From: Acidimicrobiia bacterium
GTDB lineage: Bacteria > Actinomycetota > Acidimicrobiia > Spongiisociales > JAENVV01
Length of the DNA: 34,472 bases
Assembly: GCA_029881355.1 (NCBI GenBank)
Contig: JAOUMT010000005.1
Span: 1 to 34,472 of the forward strand
Direction of reading: 5' to 3'
A model generated the notes under the pieces. The model was not told the origin of the DNA. It made no database searches and was given only the letters and a program-made list of their open reading frames with translations. Positions 24,197 through 32,868 of the stretch are shown here, in pieces; within the stretch, counting starts at the first letter, position 1, and each line of letters begins with the position of its first letter. The position numbers were made by a program, and so were the translations under genes.

Positions 24197-25153
24197 TGCG
24201 ATCACCGGAGCTTCGAGTGCCAGCCCGCGCAATCCGGCGACCAGGTTGCGAGCGGCGAGTTCGGCCATCGCTTGGCGGGTCCGGATGGTCGACGAGCCGA
24301 GATGCGGGGTGATGAAGCAGTTCGGGGTGGTCACCAACGGGTGATCGGGCGCGATCGGCTCCGGATCGGTCACGTCGAGACCGGCGGCAAATATCTCACC
24401 GCTGGTCAGGGCGTGGTGAAGAGCGGCCGAATCGACCAACGGGCCGCGACCGATGTTGACGAGCGTGGCCGTCGGCTTCATCAATCGGAGTTCGTTTGTA
24501 CTGATCAAATGGTGTGTCTCGGTGCTGAGTGGAGCTGCCACGATCACATGGTCACTGCGCTCAAGCAGTTCGTTCAACGGCACGAAGGACGGTTGGGGAT
24601 CAGAGAGATCGACCGGGCGACGCTGGGTATACAGCACCGACATCCCGAATCCAACGGCCCGGCGAGCGACCGCCCGGCCGATACGACCAAATCCGATAAT
24701 CCCCACCGTGGATCCATGAATGTCTTGGCCAATCAGGTAGTTCGGATCCCAGTCACCCCATCGTCCCGCGGCCACGTCTCGGGTTCCTTCCCCGAATCGT
24801 CTGGCTGCCGCGATCAGGAGTCCCCAAGCGAGGTCGGCGGTGGTCTCGGTGAGTACGTCAGGGGTGTGGCCAACTTTGATTCCACGGTTTCTACAGGCCG
24901 CCAGGTCGATGTTGTCGACCCCCACGGCCATCTGTGACACCACTCTGAGATCGGGAGCGCACTTCAGGAGTGCTTCGTCGACGTGGTCGGTAAGCATTGT
25001 GTACAGGCCGGTCGCGGTCGTTATTTGATCGAACAGGACCTGGCGTTCGATCGGGCGATCCTCGGTCCACATCCAGACCGAGCCCGCGGATTCGAGGATG
25101 GCCAGGGCCTGACCTGGCGGTTGCCTGGTGACTACGATCCGCTCGTTTTCCAT
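24194..25153 (-). CDS. D-2-hydroxyacid dehydrogenase (glyoxylate/hydroxypyruvate reductase type)
   Basis: This 319-residue NAD(P)-dependent enzyme of the D-isomer 2-hydroxyacid dehydrogenase family probably reduces glyoxylate or hydroxypyruvate. The nucleotide fold has GIIGFGRIGRAVARRA (GxGxxG). Catalytic residues are visible as Arg in VNIGRGPLVD, Glu in LDVTDPEP and His in ITPHLGSS. The substrate-side segment SQMAVGVDNIDLAACRNRGI and TTADLAWGLLIAAARR are typical. Cofactor preference is not clear: after the second strand comes YTQRRP, whose Arg pair would suit NADP. The ATG at 25153 has no ribosome site but a TAACGT box seven bases upstream. Confidence 0.92.
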   Translation of the reverse strand: MENERIVVTRQPPGQALAILESAGSVWMWTEDRPIERQVLFDQITTATGLYTMLTDHVDEALLKCAPDLRVVSQMAVGVDNIDLAACRNRGIKVGHTPDVLTETTADLAWGLLIAAARRFGEGTRDVAAGRWGDWDPNYLIGQDIHGSTVGIIGFGRIGRAVARRAVGFGMSVLYTQRRPVDLSDPQPSFVPLNELLERSDHVIVAAPLSTETHHLISTNELRLMKPTATLVNIGRGPLVDSAALHHALTSGEIFAAGLDVTDPEPIAPDHPLVTTPNCFITPHLGSSTIRTRQAMAELAARNLVAGLRGLALEAPVIA

Positions 25154-25160
25154 GGGTACG

Positions 25161-25166
25161 ACGTTA
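25161..25166 (-). promoter_or_regulatory. -10 box TAACGT for the dehydrogenase
   Basis: On the minus strand TAACGT lies seven bases before the ATG at 25153. The lack of a ribosome site agrees with a leaderless transcript. Confidence 0.5.
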
Positions 25167-25249
25167 CAGGGCGGGCGCGGTCGTCAGCGCCGTCGTGAGG
25201 ATGCCGTACGACGGGTCGGGACGGTGAGGTGCTGGCGGCGCCCTCGGCG

Positions 25250-25939
25250 CTAGTAACAGGCGCCAGAGTCCACGGTCGTCGATGGATCCGAGGCCTCCAA
25301 GAAGCTTCGGAGTTCGGACGCGGCGATGGCGTAGGTGACGCCGTCAACGTTTCGAGAAGAGGCGAAGGCGATCCCGACCACTCGGGCGGATTCGTCGAAC
25401 AGAGCTGCGCCGGAATCACCGGGACGAATGACCGTTTCCAGGTCGAGCGCGCGACGAAAGTGCTTGCCCTGGCCGTAGATGTCGGTACCGGATGCGACGA
25501 TGGCGCGGGTGACCTCATAGGGAATAGTCACGAACTTCCCGTCGTCCGAGAAGACCGCCACCAACCCGATATCGCCCTTGATGGGATCCTCAGCCGAGAT
25601 CTCCGGCACAAATACACCAGGCGGCATCACCCGGGTTTTGAGGAGTGCCAGGTCCAGCTTCGGATCGAAGCCAACCAGGGTCGCGTCGATGGTGCTTTCG
25701 GCTGTCCTGATCTGGATTTGCTCGCCGCCGGCGACGACATGAGCATTCGTCGCGATGAGATCGGGAGCCACGAAAACCCCCACACCTTCCGATACGAAAC
25801 CGCAGGCGAGCGCCAAAACCCGGGCGGCTGCAGGTTGAACGGCAACCGCATCAGGATATGAAGAAGAGTTGGGCTGGGAGCAAGCGGTGCCGAGGACAAG
25901 CAGTGTGGCGGCGGCGAGGCTCCCGACGATTCGGGACAT
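25250..25939 (-). CDS. secreted trypsin-like serine protease, lipoprotein
   Basis: This 229-residue S1-type serine protease is anchored by a lipoprotein signal (MSRIVGSLAAATLLVLGTAC; lipobox cysteine at about residue 20). The catalytic triad is intact: His in LIATNAHVVAGG, Asp in DPKLDLALLKT and Ser in RPGDSGAALFD. Two cysteines near the start (ALACGF) and end (SGACY) may form a disulphide. No PDZ domain follows, so it is a minimal protease, like the periplasmic domain of MarP-type proteins. I chose the ATG at 25939, which starts at the signal peptide, over the upstream 25972 start. It is divergent from the phosphofructokinase gene with 32 bases between starts. Confidence 0.9.
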   Translation of the reverse strand: MSRIVGSLAAATLLVLGTACSQPNSSSYPDAVAVQPAAARVLALACGFVSEGVGVFVAPDLIATNAHVVAGGEQIQIRTAESTIDATLVGFDPKLDLALLKTRVMPPGVFVPEISAEDPIKGDIGLVAVFSDDGKFVTIPYEVTRAIVASGTDIYGQGKHFRRALDLETVIRPGDSGAALFDESARVVGIAFASSRNVDGVTYAIAASELRSFLEASDPSTTVDSGACY

Positions 25940-25946
25940 AGCCGGG

Positions 25947-25965
25947 ATGTTACCGCTGGTAGGTT
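25947..25965. promoter_or_regulatory. back-to-back -10 boxes of the protease and phosphofructokinase genes
   Basis: Minus-strand TAACAT (25947-25952) is seven bases from the protease ATG. Plus-strand TAGGTT (25960-25965) is six bases from the phosphofructokinase ATG. Only 7 bases separate the two boxes, and neither gene has a ribosome site. Each -35 region must lie within the other gene. Confidence 0.6.
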
Positions 25966-25971
25966 GGAACA

Positions 25972-27084
25972 ATGAACATTGGAATCCTGACCGCCGGTGG
26001 AGACTCTCCCGGGTTGAACGCAGCCATACGGGCGATCGGCAAATCGGCGATCCGTTCCTACGACATGCAGGTCATCGGCTTTCTGGACGGCTTTCGGGGC
26101 CTTATGCAGAATCGTATCGTTCGGCTCGATCCCGACAAGCTGTCTGGCATTCTGACGGTCGGCGGCACAATTCTCGGAACGAGCCGTGACAAGCCGCACA
26201 AAATGGACGTCGGTGGTACAGAAATGGATATGACGTCGCTGATGATCGAAAACTGCGCACAGCACCAGCTCGACGTGTTGGTGTGCCTGGGGGGTGGGGG
26301 GACTCAGAAAAACGCCCTCCGGCTCCACAACCACGGATTCCCAGTCGTGACCCTCCCCAAGACCATCGACAACGACGTCTGGGGGACCGACGCGACCTTC
26401 GGATTCGACACGGCCCTTTCCATCGCCACCGAGGCAATTGACCGGGTGCATTCGACTGCCCACTCGCATCACCGGATCATGCTCGTGGAGGTCATGGGAC
26501 ACAACGCTGGTTGGTTGGCGCTCGGGGCGGGCCTGGCAGGCGGGGCTGATGTGATTCTTATCCCAGAGTTCCCATACGATGTGAACGTGATCGCCGACGC
26601 CATCAGCGTGCGACGAGGCGCGGGGAGCAGTTTCTCCATCGTGGCGATATCCGAAGGCGCTCGTCCGATGGACGTGCACCTTCAAATGGAGGAACTGCGT
26701 GAGCTTGCCGCCCGTTCCGAGGGTGACGCAAAGAAGGATGCGAAGGCCGCGCTGGCTGCGTTGGACGCCTCACTGGAGGGCAATACTCAGCGACTGGCCG
26801 GGCAATTGCAGGAACTCACCGGCCTTGAGGCGCGTGTCACCATTCTCGGTCACGTTCAGCGAGGCGGGATTCCATCGGCGGTCGACCGGTTGCTCGCCAC
26901 CCGGCTCGGCACTGCGGCCGTCGACTTCATTGCCACTGGAGAACGAGGAGTCATGGTTGCCACGAGAGGCGGGCAAACGGTCACGGTGCCACTAGAAGAG
27001 GTGGCCGGAAAACGCCAGACTGTTCCGCACGACCATCGCTGGGTTCAGTCGGCTACCACGCTCGGCGTTTCGTTTGGTCAATAA
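25972..27084 (+). CDS. 6-phosphofructokinase, group III / PPi-like subfamily
   Basis: This 370-residue enzyme phosphorylates fructose-6-phosphate. The start [34 protein letters not shown], the [20 protein letters not shown] segment, [13 protein letters not shown] and [20 protein letters not shown] are family hallmarks. The phosphate-donor loop reads [10 protein letters not shown] (residues 107-110 are Gly) where E. coli PfkA has GGDGS, so the usual Mg-binding Asp is replaced. The Lys of PKTIDND is the residue typical of PPi-dependent and mixed-substrate forms. The phosphoryl donor (ATP or PPi) therefore cannot be told from sequence. It converges with the SRAP gene, overlapping by 7 bases at the stop codons. 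Confidence 0.92.
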   Translation: MNIGILTAGGDSPGLNAAIRAIGKSAIRSYDMQVIGFLDGFRGLMQNRIVRLDPDKLSGILTVGGTILGTSRDKPHKMDVGGTEMDMTSLMIENCAQHQLDVLVCLGGGGTQKNALRLHNHGFPVVTLPKTIDNDVWGTDATFGFDTALSIATEAIDRVHSTAHSHHRIMLVEVMGHNAGWLALGAGLAGGADVILIPEFPYDVNVIADAISVRRGAGSSFSIVAISEGARPMDVHLQMEELRELAARSEGDAKKDAKAALAALDASLEGNTQRLAGQLQELTGLEARVTILGHVQRGGIPSAVDRLLATRLGTAAVDFIATGERGVMVATRGGQTVTVPLEEVAGKRQTVPHDHRWVQSATTLGVSFGQ

Positions 27085-27743
27085 GCAGCCAGCAACTCCG
27101 GTCCGTTGTTCCGGACCGAATTGACGAGGGGTGGCACCGGACGAAACTGCAGGCCGTTGACTTGGCTGGCTTCGAGAATCTGCTCCAGCGTGTCGACGTC
27201 GTGCTGCTCGGCATCGAGCCAATCGTCCCATAGATCGGCGCTGAGACTGACGGGCATCCGGTCGTGGATGCCCTCGATCGCCGGATCGGCCTTGGTTGTG
27301 ATGACCGTACAGGTAACCACCCGCTCCTCGGTATCTGGATCGCGCCATCGGGTCCACAGGCCGGCGAAGGCCATCGGGCCGGATGCAAGGGATATGAAAT
27401 AGGGCTGTTTCGTGTCGTCCGGACGCCGCTCCCACTCGTAGAAACCATCAGCTGGCACCAGGCAGCGGCGACGGGTGAACGAGTCACGAAACGCCGGTTT
27501 GGTGGCAACCGACTCAACCCTCGCATTGATGTGGATGGTCTTGCGGTTTTTGGCGTAGTGCGGGATCAAACCCCACTTGAACGCCCCGAGGGTCCGATGG
27601 TCCTCATGGTCGACCAGTCCGTACACCAGGTCGGTCGGAGCGACGTTGTACGACTGTTTGAGTGATTCGGTGCGGACCACTTGCGCCCCGAAAAAGTCGA
27701 TATAGTCGTCGAGTTCCATGGCTTGGATAAAGCGACCACACAT
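27078..27743 (-). CDS. SRAP domain protein (YedK/HMCES type, abasic-site crosslink)
   Basis: This 221-residue protein belongs to the SOS response-associated peptidase family, which covalently captures abasic sites in single-stranded DNA through the Cys at residue 2 (MCGRF, after Met removal). Other sites are [17 protein letters not shown] (W-G-L-I-P), [32 protein letters not shown] and the catalytic His in EGIHDRMPV. All are intact. The start at MCGRFIQ is fixed by the catalytic Cys; the ORF from 27914 is longer only by unrelated sequence. The ATG has TACGGT six bases upstream. It supports DNA-damage tolerance. Confidence 0.95.
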   Translation of the reverse strand: MCGRFIQAMELDDYIDFFGAQVVRTESLKQSYNVAPTDLVYGLVDHEDHRTLGAFKWGLIPHYAKNRKTIHINARVESVATKPAFRDSFTRRRCLVPADGFYEWERRPDDTKQPYFISLASGPMAFAGLWTRWRDPDTEERVVTCTVITTKADPAIEGIHDRMPVSLSADLWDDWLDAEQHDVDTLEQILEASQVNGLQFRPVPPLVNSVRNNGPELLAAY

Positions 27744-27749
27744 GTCCCT

Positions 27750-27755
27750 ACCGTA
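27750..27755 (-). promoter_or_regulatory. -10 box TACGGT for the SRAP gene
   Basis: On the minus strand TACGGT lies six bases before the ATG at 27743, with no ribosome site. This fits a leaderless start. Confidence 0.55.
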
Positions 27756-27980
27756 GCCCAAGGGAAGCGGTAGCTGGTCGAGAACGTTGGGTGCATGGCT
27801 GACCCGGCGGGCGATCATCTGGCGTTTGATGGTGGCGGCATCAAAGGCGTGACGCTCACCGGTGCCACCGTGGCGACCATCGACAGGGGACTTTGAGGAA
27901 AGCAGCGACGCCACTGTTCCAGAAAGGCTGACGGCGGCGCCGCTGGCCGTTGGGTAGCGGCCTACGGGCGCTCAGTGACC

Positions 27981-27986
27981 TAGTGT
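27981..27986 (+). promoter_or_regulatory. -10 box TAGTGT for the ABC transporter
   Basis: TAGTGT lies six bases before the ATG at 27993. No ribosome site precedes that ATG. Confidence 0.55.
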
Positions 27987-27992
27987 TGCCCG

Positions 27993-28763
27993 ATGGAATC
28001 GGCGGTCTCTTACTTTGGGCTAACCAAACGATTCGGCGACAAAGTGGCCGTCGACCAGGTCAGCCTCACGATACCCAAGGGTGGGTTCTTCGGGATCACT
28101 GGCCCCAATGGGGCAGGAAAGACCACCATGCTGCGGATGACGACCGGACTCCTCCGTCCCGATGGAGGACGGGTCGTGGTCGCCGGGCACGACGTTTGGT
28201 TGGACCCCGTCGCCGCCAAGGCGGTGATCGGCCTGGTGCCTGACCAACCTCGCCTGTTCCCGAAGCTGACCGGAACAGAATTGCTCCAGTTCACCGGTCA
28301 ACTGCGAGGACTGGACCGTACCCAGGTCCGAACCAGAGCCGAAGAGCTGCTTGGTGTTCTTGGTCTCGCTGCCGACGCAACCACGCTGGTCGCCGACTAC
28401 AGCCTGGGAATGACGAAGAAGTTGGCGATTGCTGCGGCGCTTCTTCACCGACCGCTCGTGGTCTTCCTCGACGAGCCATTCGCCGGCGTCGATCCCGTAT
28501 CGCGCCAGGTGGTTGAGACCATTTTGGGTCGATACGCGGCCGGCGGCGGAACCGTCGTCTTTTCTGATCACGCGATGGACGTGGTCGAACGGTTATGTCA
28601 GAACCTGGTGATCGTCAACGACGGCGCCGTGCTGGCCGCGGGAACGCTTTCCGACATAACCAACGGTCGGCGACTGCAGGATGTATTTGTCGAGATGGTT
28701 GGTGGAGCGATCCTGGCCGATGGAGAACTGTCATGGTTGGGGTCTTCGCCCGACTCAAACTAA
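27993..28763 (+). CDS. ABC transporter ATP-binding protein
   Basis: This 256-residue ATPase drives the permease encoded next. Walker A is GPNGAGKTT, the Q-loop is LVPDQPRLFPKLTG, the signature is YSLGMTKKLAI (a variant of LSGGQ), Walker B is LVVFLDEPFAGVDP and the switch His is in FSDHAMD. The variant signature and the MTKK form match exporter-type ATPases of the Ccm/Yhi or drug-export groups. The gene overlaps the permease gene by 31 bases. Cargo is unknown. Confidence 0.93.
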   Translation: MESAVSYFGLTKRFGDKVAVDQVSLTIPKGGFFGITGPNGAGKTTMLRMTTGLLRPDGGRVVVAGHDVWLDPVAAKAVIGLVPDQPRLFPKLTGTELLQFTGQLRGLDRTQVRTRAEELLGVLGLAADATTLVADYSLGMTKKLAIAAALLHRPLVVFLDEPFAGVDPVSRQVVETILGRYAAGGGTVVFSDHAMDVVERLCQNLVIVNDGAVLAAGTLSDITNGRRLQDVFVEMVGGAILADGELSWLGSSPDSN

Positions 28764-30298
28764 GAACGCTGTACAACTTGGCCAGAACCGGCCGGTGGCC
28801 AGCGCTGGCGGTGGTGGCCATCCTGCTCATCGTTGGCTTTGGTCTCGGGGCTTCGTCTCTGGCCCGACTAGTCGTTACCCGGGTTGACGGCGATCCGCTC
28901 GTTGTCGGAATCATCTACTCGGGATTGGCGCTGATGTGGGTGGTCGGGCCGATAGTCATGGCATCGATCGATCAAACGCTCGAACCGCGCGCCTTCGAGA
29001 ATCTGCCCTTGGATCGCCTTCAGATCGCCTCGGGTTTGGCGGTGGCGGGCGTCGTCAGCCCCGGGTCGGTCTTCACGTTGTTGCTCGTCGCCGGAGTGGC
29101 CTCCGGGCAGACGTCCGCACACGGGAGTGGGGCGGCGGCAAGCATGGCCTGGTTGGCGGCGATCCTCGTCTGGGTCCTCTGCCTGCTCGAAGCCCGCTTC
29201 CTGACCACGTTCGTGAGCGACATGATGCGCTGGCGACGCGGACGCGAGATCGTGTCGCTGGTCGCCTTGATGTTGCTGGTCGTGCCAGGGTTGATCCCGA
29301 TCACCTTCGTGGACAGCACCAACCCGGACTTTGGCTGGATGGCTCGCCTGGTCCGGTTTAATCCTTTCGGGTTGCTTGCGGCTGTGTCTGGCAATGTTGC
29401 GGCAGGTGAGTGGGTAGTTGCCGTGGGTGCTCTCCTGTTGGGAGTGGTCCTGACGGGTGCACTCATCGCCGGGTTTGGTTGGGCTTTGGGTCGCCTGAGC
29501 ATCCAGACCGGTGACACGGCCGGAGGTCAGAAGCTGAGCTCAACCGGTCTTGGCCTTGGGTCGATTGGTCGTCTAAGCGGCCCGGTCGGTGCCGTGGCCG
29601 CCAAGGAGTTCAAGTACCTGCGACGGGATCTGCGGGTGAAAGGCCAATTGTTCGCCAGTGTGTTGATCATCGTAGGTCTGGCCTATTCGGCCATCACCGG
29701 TCAGCTCGGGCCGTGGGCGCCGATGACGGTGTCGGCGATTTCGTTTGCGCTGGTCGCTCCCTTGATGTTCAACACGTTCGGGCTCGATGGGGGAAGTTTT
29801 TGGATCTACGTGCTGACCGGTGCGCCAGGTCGCAAGGTGTTGGCTGGAAAGATGGTCGCGTATCTCGTGGCGGCGACCCCGGTGCTGCTCATCGTTACCG
29901 CGCTGCTGGCCTGGGCGGGGCGGAGTGTTTCGTACGTGCTCGCCGGGTTCGTGACCGCCCTGGCCACCTCGGCGCTCTTCATCGGGGTTGGAGCAGTCAT
30001 TGCGATTTATGCGGCCTATCGGCTCCCAGAGGAGAACTTGTTCGCCACCAAGACGGCCGGCCAGTTCCGGGTGGTGTTGTTTGGTCTGGGGGGTTTCATT
30101 GTGACGGGTTTGGCCGTCCTCCCGGTCGGCGTCGGCCTTGTCGCCGCCTGGGCAGTCGCCGGAGCGAGCGGAGTGACGCTGGGCGCCGTAGTGGCCCTTG
30201 TCTATGGCGGGGGAGTAATGGCAACCGGACTGTGGTTGGGTGGGTCCCTGTTTGACGAACGAGCCGTCAAGCTCATCGAGATCCTCGATGGCGAGTAG
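28733..30298 (+). CDS. ABC transporter permease
   Basis: This 521-residue permease has about 12 hydrophobic segments, such as ALAVVAILLIVGFGLGASSL, GIIYSGLALMWVVGPIVMA, VSLVALMLLVVPGLIPITF and VVAVGALLLGVVLTGALIAG. A central cytoplasmic part carries KEFKYLRRDLRVKGQLFAS, common in two-half ABC-2-like exporters. I chose the ATG at 28733, since the ORF from 28595 lies in the ATPase gene in another frame; GGAG precedes it. It overlaps the ATPase gene, so the two form one exporter. Substrate is unknown. Confidence 0.85.
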   Translation: MVGVFARLKLRTLYNLARTGRWPALAVVAILLIVGFGLGASSLARLVVTRVDGDPLVVGIIYSGLALMWVVGPIVMASIDQTLEPRAFENLPLDRLQIASGLAVAGVVSPGSVFTLLLVAGVASGQTSAHGSGAAASMAWLAAILVWVLCLLEARFLTTFVSDMMRWRRGREIVSLVALMLLVVPGLIPITFVDSTNPDFGWMARLVRFNPFGLLAAVSGNVAAGEWVVAVGALLLGVVLTGALIAGFGWALGRLSIQTGDTAGGQKLSSTGLGLGSIGRLSGPVGAVAAKEFKYLRRDLRVKGQLFASVLIIVGLAYSAITGQLGPWAPMTVSAISFALVAPLMFNTFGLDGGSFWIYVLTGAPGRKVLAGKMVAYLVAATPVLLIVTALLAWAGRSVSYVLAGFVTALATSALFIGVGAVIAIYAAYRLPEENLFATKTAGQFRVVLFGLGGFIVTGLAVLPVGVGLVAAWAVAGASGVTLGAVVALVYGGGVMATGLWLGGSLFDERAVKLIEILDGE

Positions 30299-30299
30299 C

Positions 30300-31496
30300 T
30301 CAGCCGATCCCGCCTGCCAGGGTCGAGCTGGCTGCCGACCGTTTGAGTCGGACCATGGCTGCTACGCCGGCCGCCGGTCCCAGGGCCAGGACCGGGAAAG
30401 CCCATTGCCAGGTGGACATATCGGCGATTTCGGGTATCAAGCGAATCGTCACCATCGTGAGTGAGAAACCGAGCGCCGTTTGAAGGGTCAAAGCGGTGCC
30501 GCGAACGTCATCGTGGGTTGTCTCCGTAACCATGGTCGAGAACTGGGCGGAGTCGGCCACCACGGCCGCACCCCAGACCAGGAGCACGGGAATCGCAAGG
30601 AGCGGGGAGGTCCCGAAGATGAGCGGTGATGCGAGCGCACAAGAGCCAGAGATGGCCATGGCCGTTCCCGCCACTCGCGTACGCCCATACCGGTCCGACA
30701 ATCGTCCTGCCCACCAGGCCGCCGGTCCGCCGATCGCGATGATGGCAAAAGCGATGACGGGAACCGGGCCGTATGACCGACCTGAGGCTTCTGCCGAAGC
30801 CCCGACGAATAAGGCCACCCACGTCCACATTGCATACAGCTCCCACATGTGCCCGAGGTAACCGATTGTCGACAGTCGATAACCCTGGTTAGTGACGACG
30901 CGGGTGATGTGGCGCCACGAAAACTGGGCGACGGGTGGCTCGAACGGTCCATCTTCGACGAGCCAACGCATGGCGATCGTACCGAGCGCCGCCAATCCTG
31001 ATGCGACGAGTACGACTCCTCGCCACTCAAAACCGAGCCCCCGAATCAGGTGAGGGGTGGCGCTGCCAATCGTCAACGCTCCCACGAGAACGCCCAGAGC
31101 TTTGCCGCGCCCTGCTTGAAACCAGCCGGCCATGGCCTTGAGCCCCGACGGGTACACTCCGGCCAGCGCCGCGCCTGTCACAAACCGTAGAACGATGGCA
31201 GGTGCCGGAGCCGAGACGAAAACGAGAGCAGCATTGGCGAGGACCGCGACGGAACCCGCCCACGCAAATAGGGTTCTCGTTGGAGTCACGTCACTGGTGT
31301 TGAGGACTGCCAGCGTAAAGGCCCCGACTACGAATCCGAGCTGAACTGCCAGAGTGAGCCACGCAACTTCGGAAGTCGAAAGGGTCCAGGCGATTTGGAG
31401 CTGCGGGGTAACGGCCGACGCGGAGAACCAGACGGTCAGGACCAGAAGTTGGCTAACGGCGATTACCGCCAGGGCGCGGCGCGGCTGGTTGGTCAC
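30300..31496 (-). CDS. MFS transporter
   Basis: This 398-residue major facilitator has about 12 membrane segments. The loop between segments 2 and 3 is reduced (NTSDVTPTR), and the central loop follows WLVEDGPFE. The conserved motif A on the second half is GGPAAWWAGRLSDRYGRTRV. Segments such as AVSQLLVLTVWFSASAVTPQL resemble those of nitrate/formate-like or drug/cyanate-type MFS members, but the substrate is unknown. The GTG at 31496 lies 12 bases from a GGAAGG. It converges end to end with the ABC permease. Confidence 0.86.
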   Translation of the reverse strand: MTNQPRRALAVIAVSQLLVLTVWFSASAVTPQLQIAWTLSTSEVAWLTLAVQLGFVVGAFTLAVLNTSDVTPTRTLFAWAGSVAVLANAALVFVSAPAPAIVLRFVTGAALAGVYPSGLKAMAGWFQAGRGKALGVLVGALTIGSATPHLIRGLGFEWRGVVLVASGLAALGTIAMRWLVEDGPFEPPVAQFSWRHITRVVTNQGYRLSTIGYLGHMWELYAMWTWVALFVGASAEASGRSYGPVPVIAFAIIAIGGPAAWWAGRLSDRYGRTRVAGTAMAISGSCALASPLIFGTSPLLAIPVLLVWGAAVVADSAQFSTMVTETTHDDVRGTALTLQTALGFSLTMVTIRLIPEIADMSTWQWAFPVLALGPAAGVAAMVRLKRSAASSTLAGGIG

Positions 31497-31619
31497 CTTG
31501 GATCAAACCTTCCGGAGTGATGAATTCTTCCTGGAGCAACTGTACGCTTGCCGACAATTCGGAGTAGTCGAGCCTGGCACGTGGTTGAAAAGGGTGTGTT
31601 TGCGAACCATCTACAAACG

Positions 31620-32849
31620 ATGAGCCGGCGACTCGGTATCGGAGTGGCTTTGGCGCTATTCGTGGCCGCCTGTGGAGATGCCATGCCAGACGAAGCTGCC
31701 TCCGCATCGACGGTTACGGCTGGGGCGGAACCGTCCGAAGTGGTCGGGACGGTCGACCCGGGCGAAGTCGAGTCGGCGCTTTCCGGCGGCACGGTGTCGG
31801 CCATCGACACGCTCGGCCGTGGTGGTTGGGACGGATCTCCGGCTCCGCTGATCGATGAATCTGACGTCGGAATCGTCCTGCCGCCCGACACGATTCCCTC
31901 GATCGACGCCCCCCAATTCGTGGATATCGCCACAGCAGACACGTACCTGGAGGACGTCGAGCCCGTTGTCTATTTGCAGATCGGAGATGACGTCAGGGCC
32001 TATCCCGTGCAGATCCTCATCTGGCACGAGATCGTCAACGATGTCGTCGGTGGCGAGCCGGTCGCCGTCACCTACTGTCCTCTGTGCAACTCGGCAGTTA
32101 CCTATCGGCGGGTGATCGGAGATGAAATCGTCACCTTTGGTACATCGGGAGCTCTCTACAACTCGGCTCTGGTGATGTATGACCGCACGACGGAGTCGCT
32201 GTGGACCCATTACGACGGGCGGGCGGTGATCGGCGCCTTGACCGGTGTTGAACTCGACCCGATCTCGGCGCCGTTATTGGCGTGGGCGGATTTCAAGGAC
32301 CAGTTCCCGGACGGGATCGTGCTGGATCGAGACCGTACCGGCGCCCGGCGCGATTATGGGACCAATCCTTATGGCGGCTACGACGACGTCGGGTCCTCGC
32401 CGTTCCTGTTCAGGGGTGATGCCGACACCCGGGCCGAGCTCTTGCGGCGAGTGGTCGGCGTGGTCATTGGTGAAGACGCCAAGGCCTGGACCCTCGACGG
32501 TTTGATGGACGGCGTGGCCAGCGTGACGAGCGGAGAGCTGGCCGGTCAGGATCTCGTCATTCTTTGGAAAGCCGGACAAGCGTCGGCGCTCGACAGTTCG
32601 GCGATCAGCGGAGGCTTTGATGTTGGCTCGGTCGGCGTGTTTGATCCCCATGTCGACGGGAGAACGCTGACGTTCGAAGCAACCGGGCCGGGTTTTTTTG
32701 ACATCGAGACGGGTACGCAATGGTCCATCACCGGCCGGGCGCTCGACGGCGAGTTGGCGGGGGCCCAGTTGACACCGGTGCCCCACCTCGACACGTTCTG
32801 GTTTTCCTGGTCGTCCTATCGGGGCCAAACCGATCTCATTGACGGCTGA
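31620..32849 (+). CDS. DUF3179 family lipoprotein
   Basis: This 409-residue protein has a lipoprotein signal (MSRRLGIGVALALFVAAC, lipobox cysteine at about 18), an acidic Thr/Ser linker, and a DUF3179 domain of unknown function. Family motifs are EPVVYLQIGDDVRAYPVQIL, WHEIVNDVVGGEPVAVTYCP, LCNSAVTYRR, FGTSGALYNSALVMYDRTT and LWTHYDGRAVIG. The C-x-x-C in CPLC is a typical metal- or redox-like motif of this family. A longer ORF from 31548 adds a leader without protein character. It precedes the RNase P RNA gene, about 20 bases apart. Confidence 0.9.
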   Translation: MSRRLGIGVALALFVAACGDAMPDEAASASTVTAGAEPSEVVGTVDPGEVESALSGGTVSAIDTLGRGGWDGSPAPLIDESDVGIVLPPDTIPSIDAPQFVDIATADTYLEDVEPVVYLQIGDDVRAYPVQILIWHEIVNDVVGGEPVAVTYCPLCNSAVTYRRVIGDEIVTFGTSGALYNSALVMYDRTTESLWTHYDGRAVIGALTGVELDPISAPLLAWADFKDQFPDGIVLDRDRTGARRDYGTNPYGGYDDVGSSPFLFRGDADTRAELLRRVVGVVIGEDAKAWTLDGLMDGVASVTSGELAGQDLVILWKAGQASALDSSAISGGFDVGSVGVFDPHVDGRTLTFEATGPGFFDIETGTQWSITGRALDGELAGAQLTPVPHLDTFWFSWSSYRGQTDLIDG

Positions 32850-32856
32850 TTCGGGT

Positions 32857-32862
32857 TATCGT
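32857..32862 (+). promoter_or_regulatory. rnpB: -10 box TATCGT for the RNase P RNA
   Basis: TATCGT ends six bases before 32869, the 5' end predicted from the P1 helix. This is the same TANNNT-N6-start geometry as at the leaderless genes. TTGACG at 32839-32844 is too close to be a normal -35. Confidence 0.5.
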
Positions 32863-32868
32863 TACCGA

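Larger units (their letters stand above)
27744..27992. other. divergent promoter gap
   Basis: About 250 bases separate the SRAP and ABC genes. They hold the TACGGT box for SRAP (27750-27755) and TAGTGT (27981-27986) for the ABC gene. No other gene or repeat is visible. Confidence 0.5.

Noticed and set aside
25627-26685. Minus-strand ORF of 352 residues
   Set aside because: It is antisense to the phosphofructokinase and overlaps the protease in another frame.
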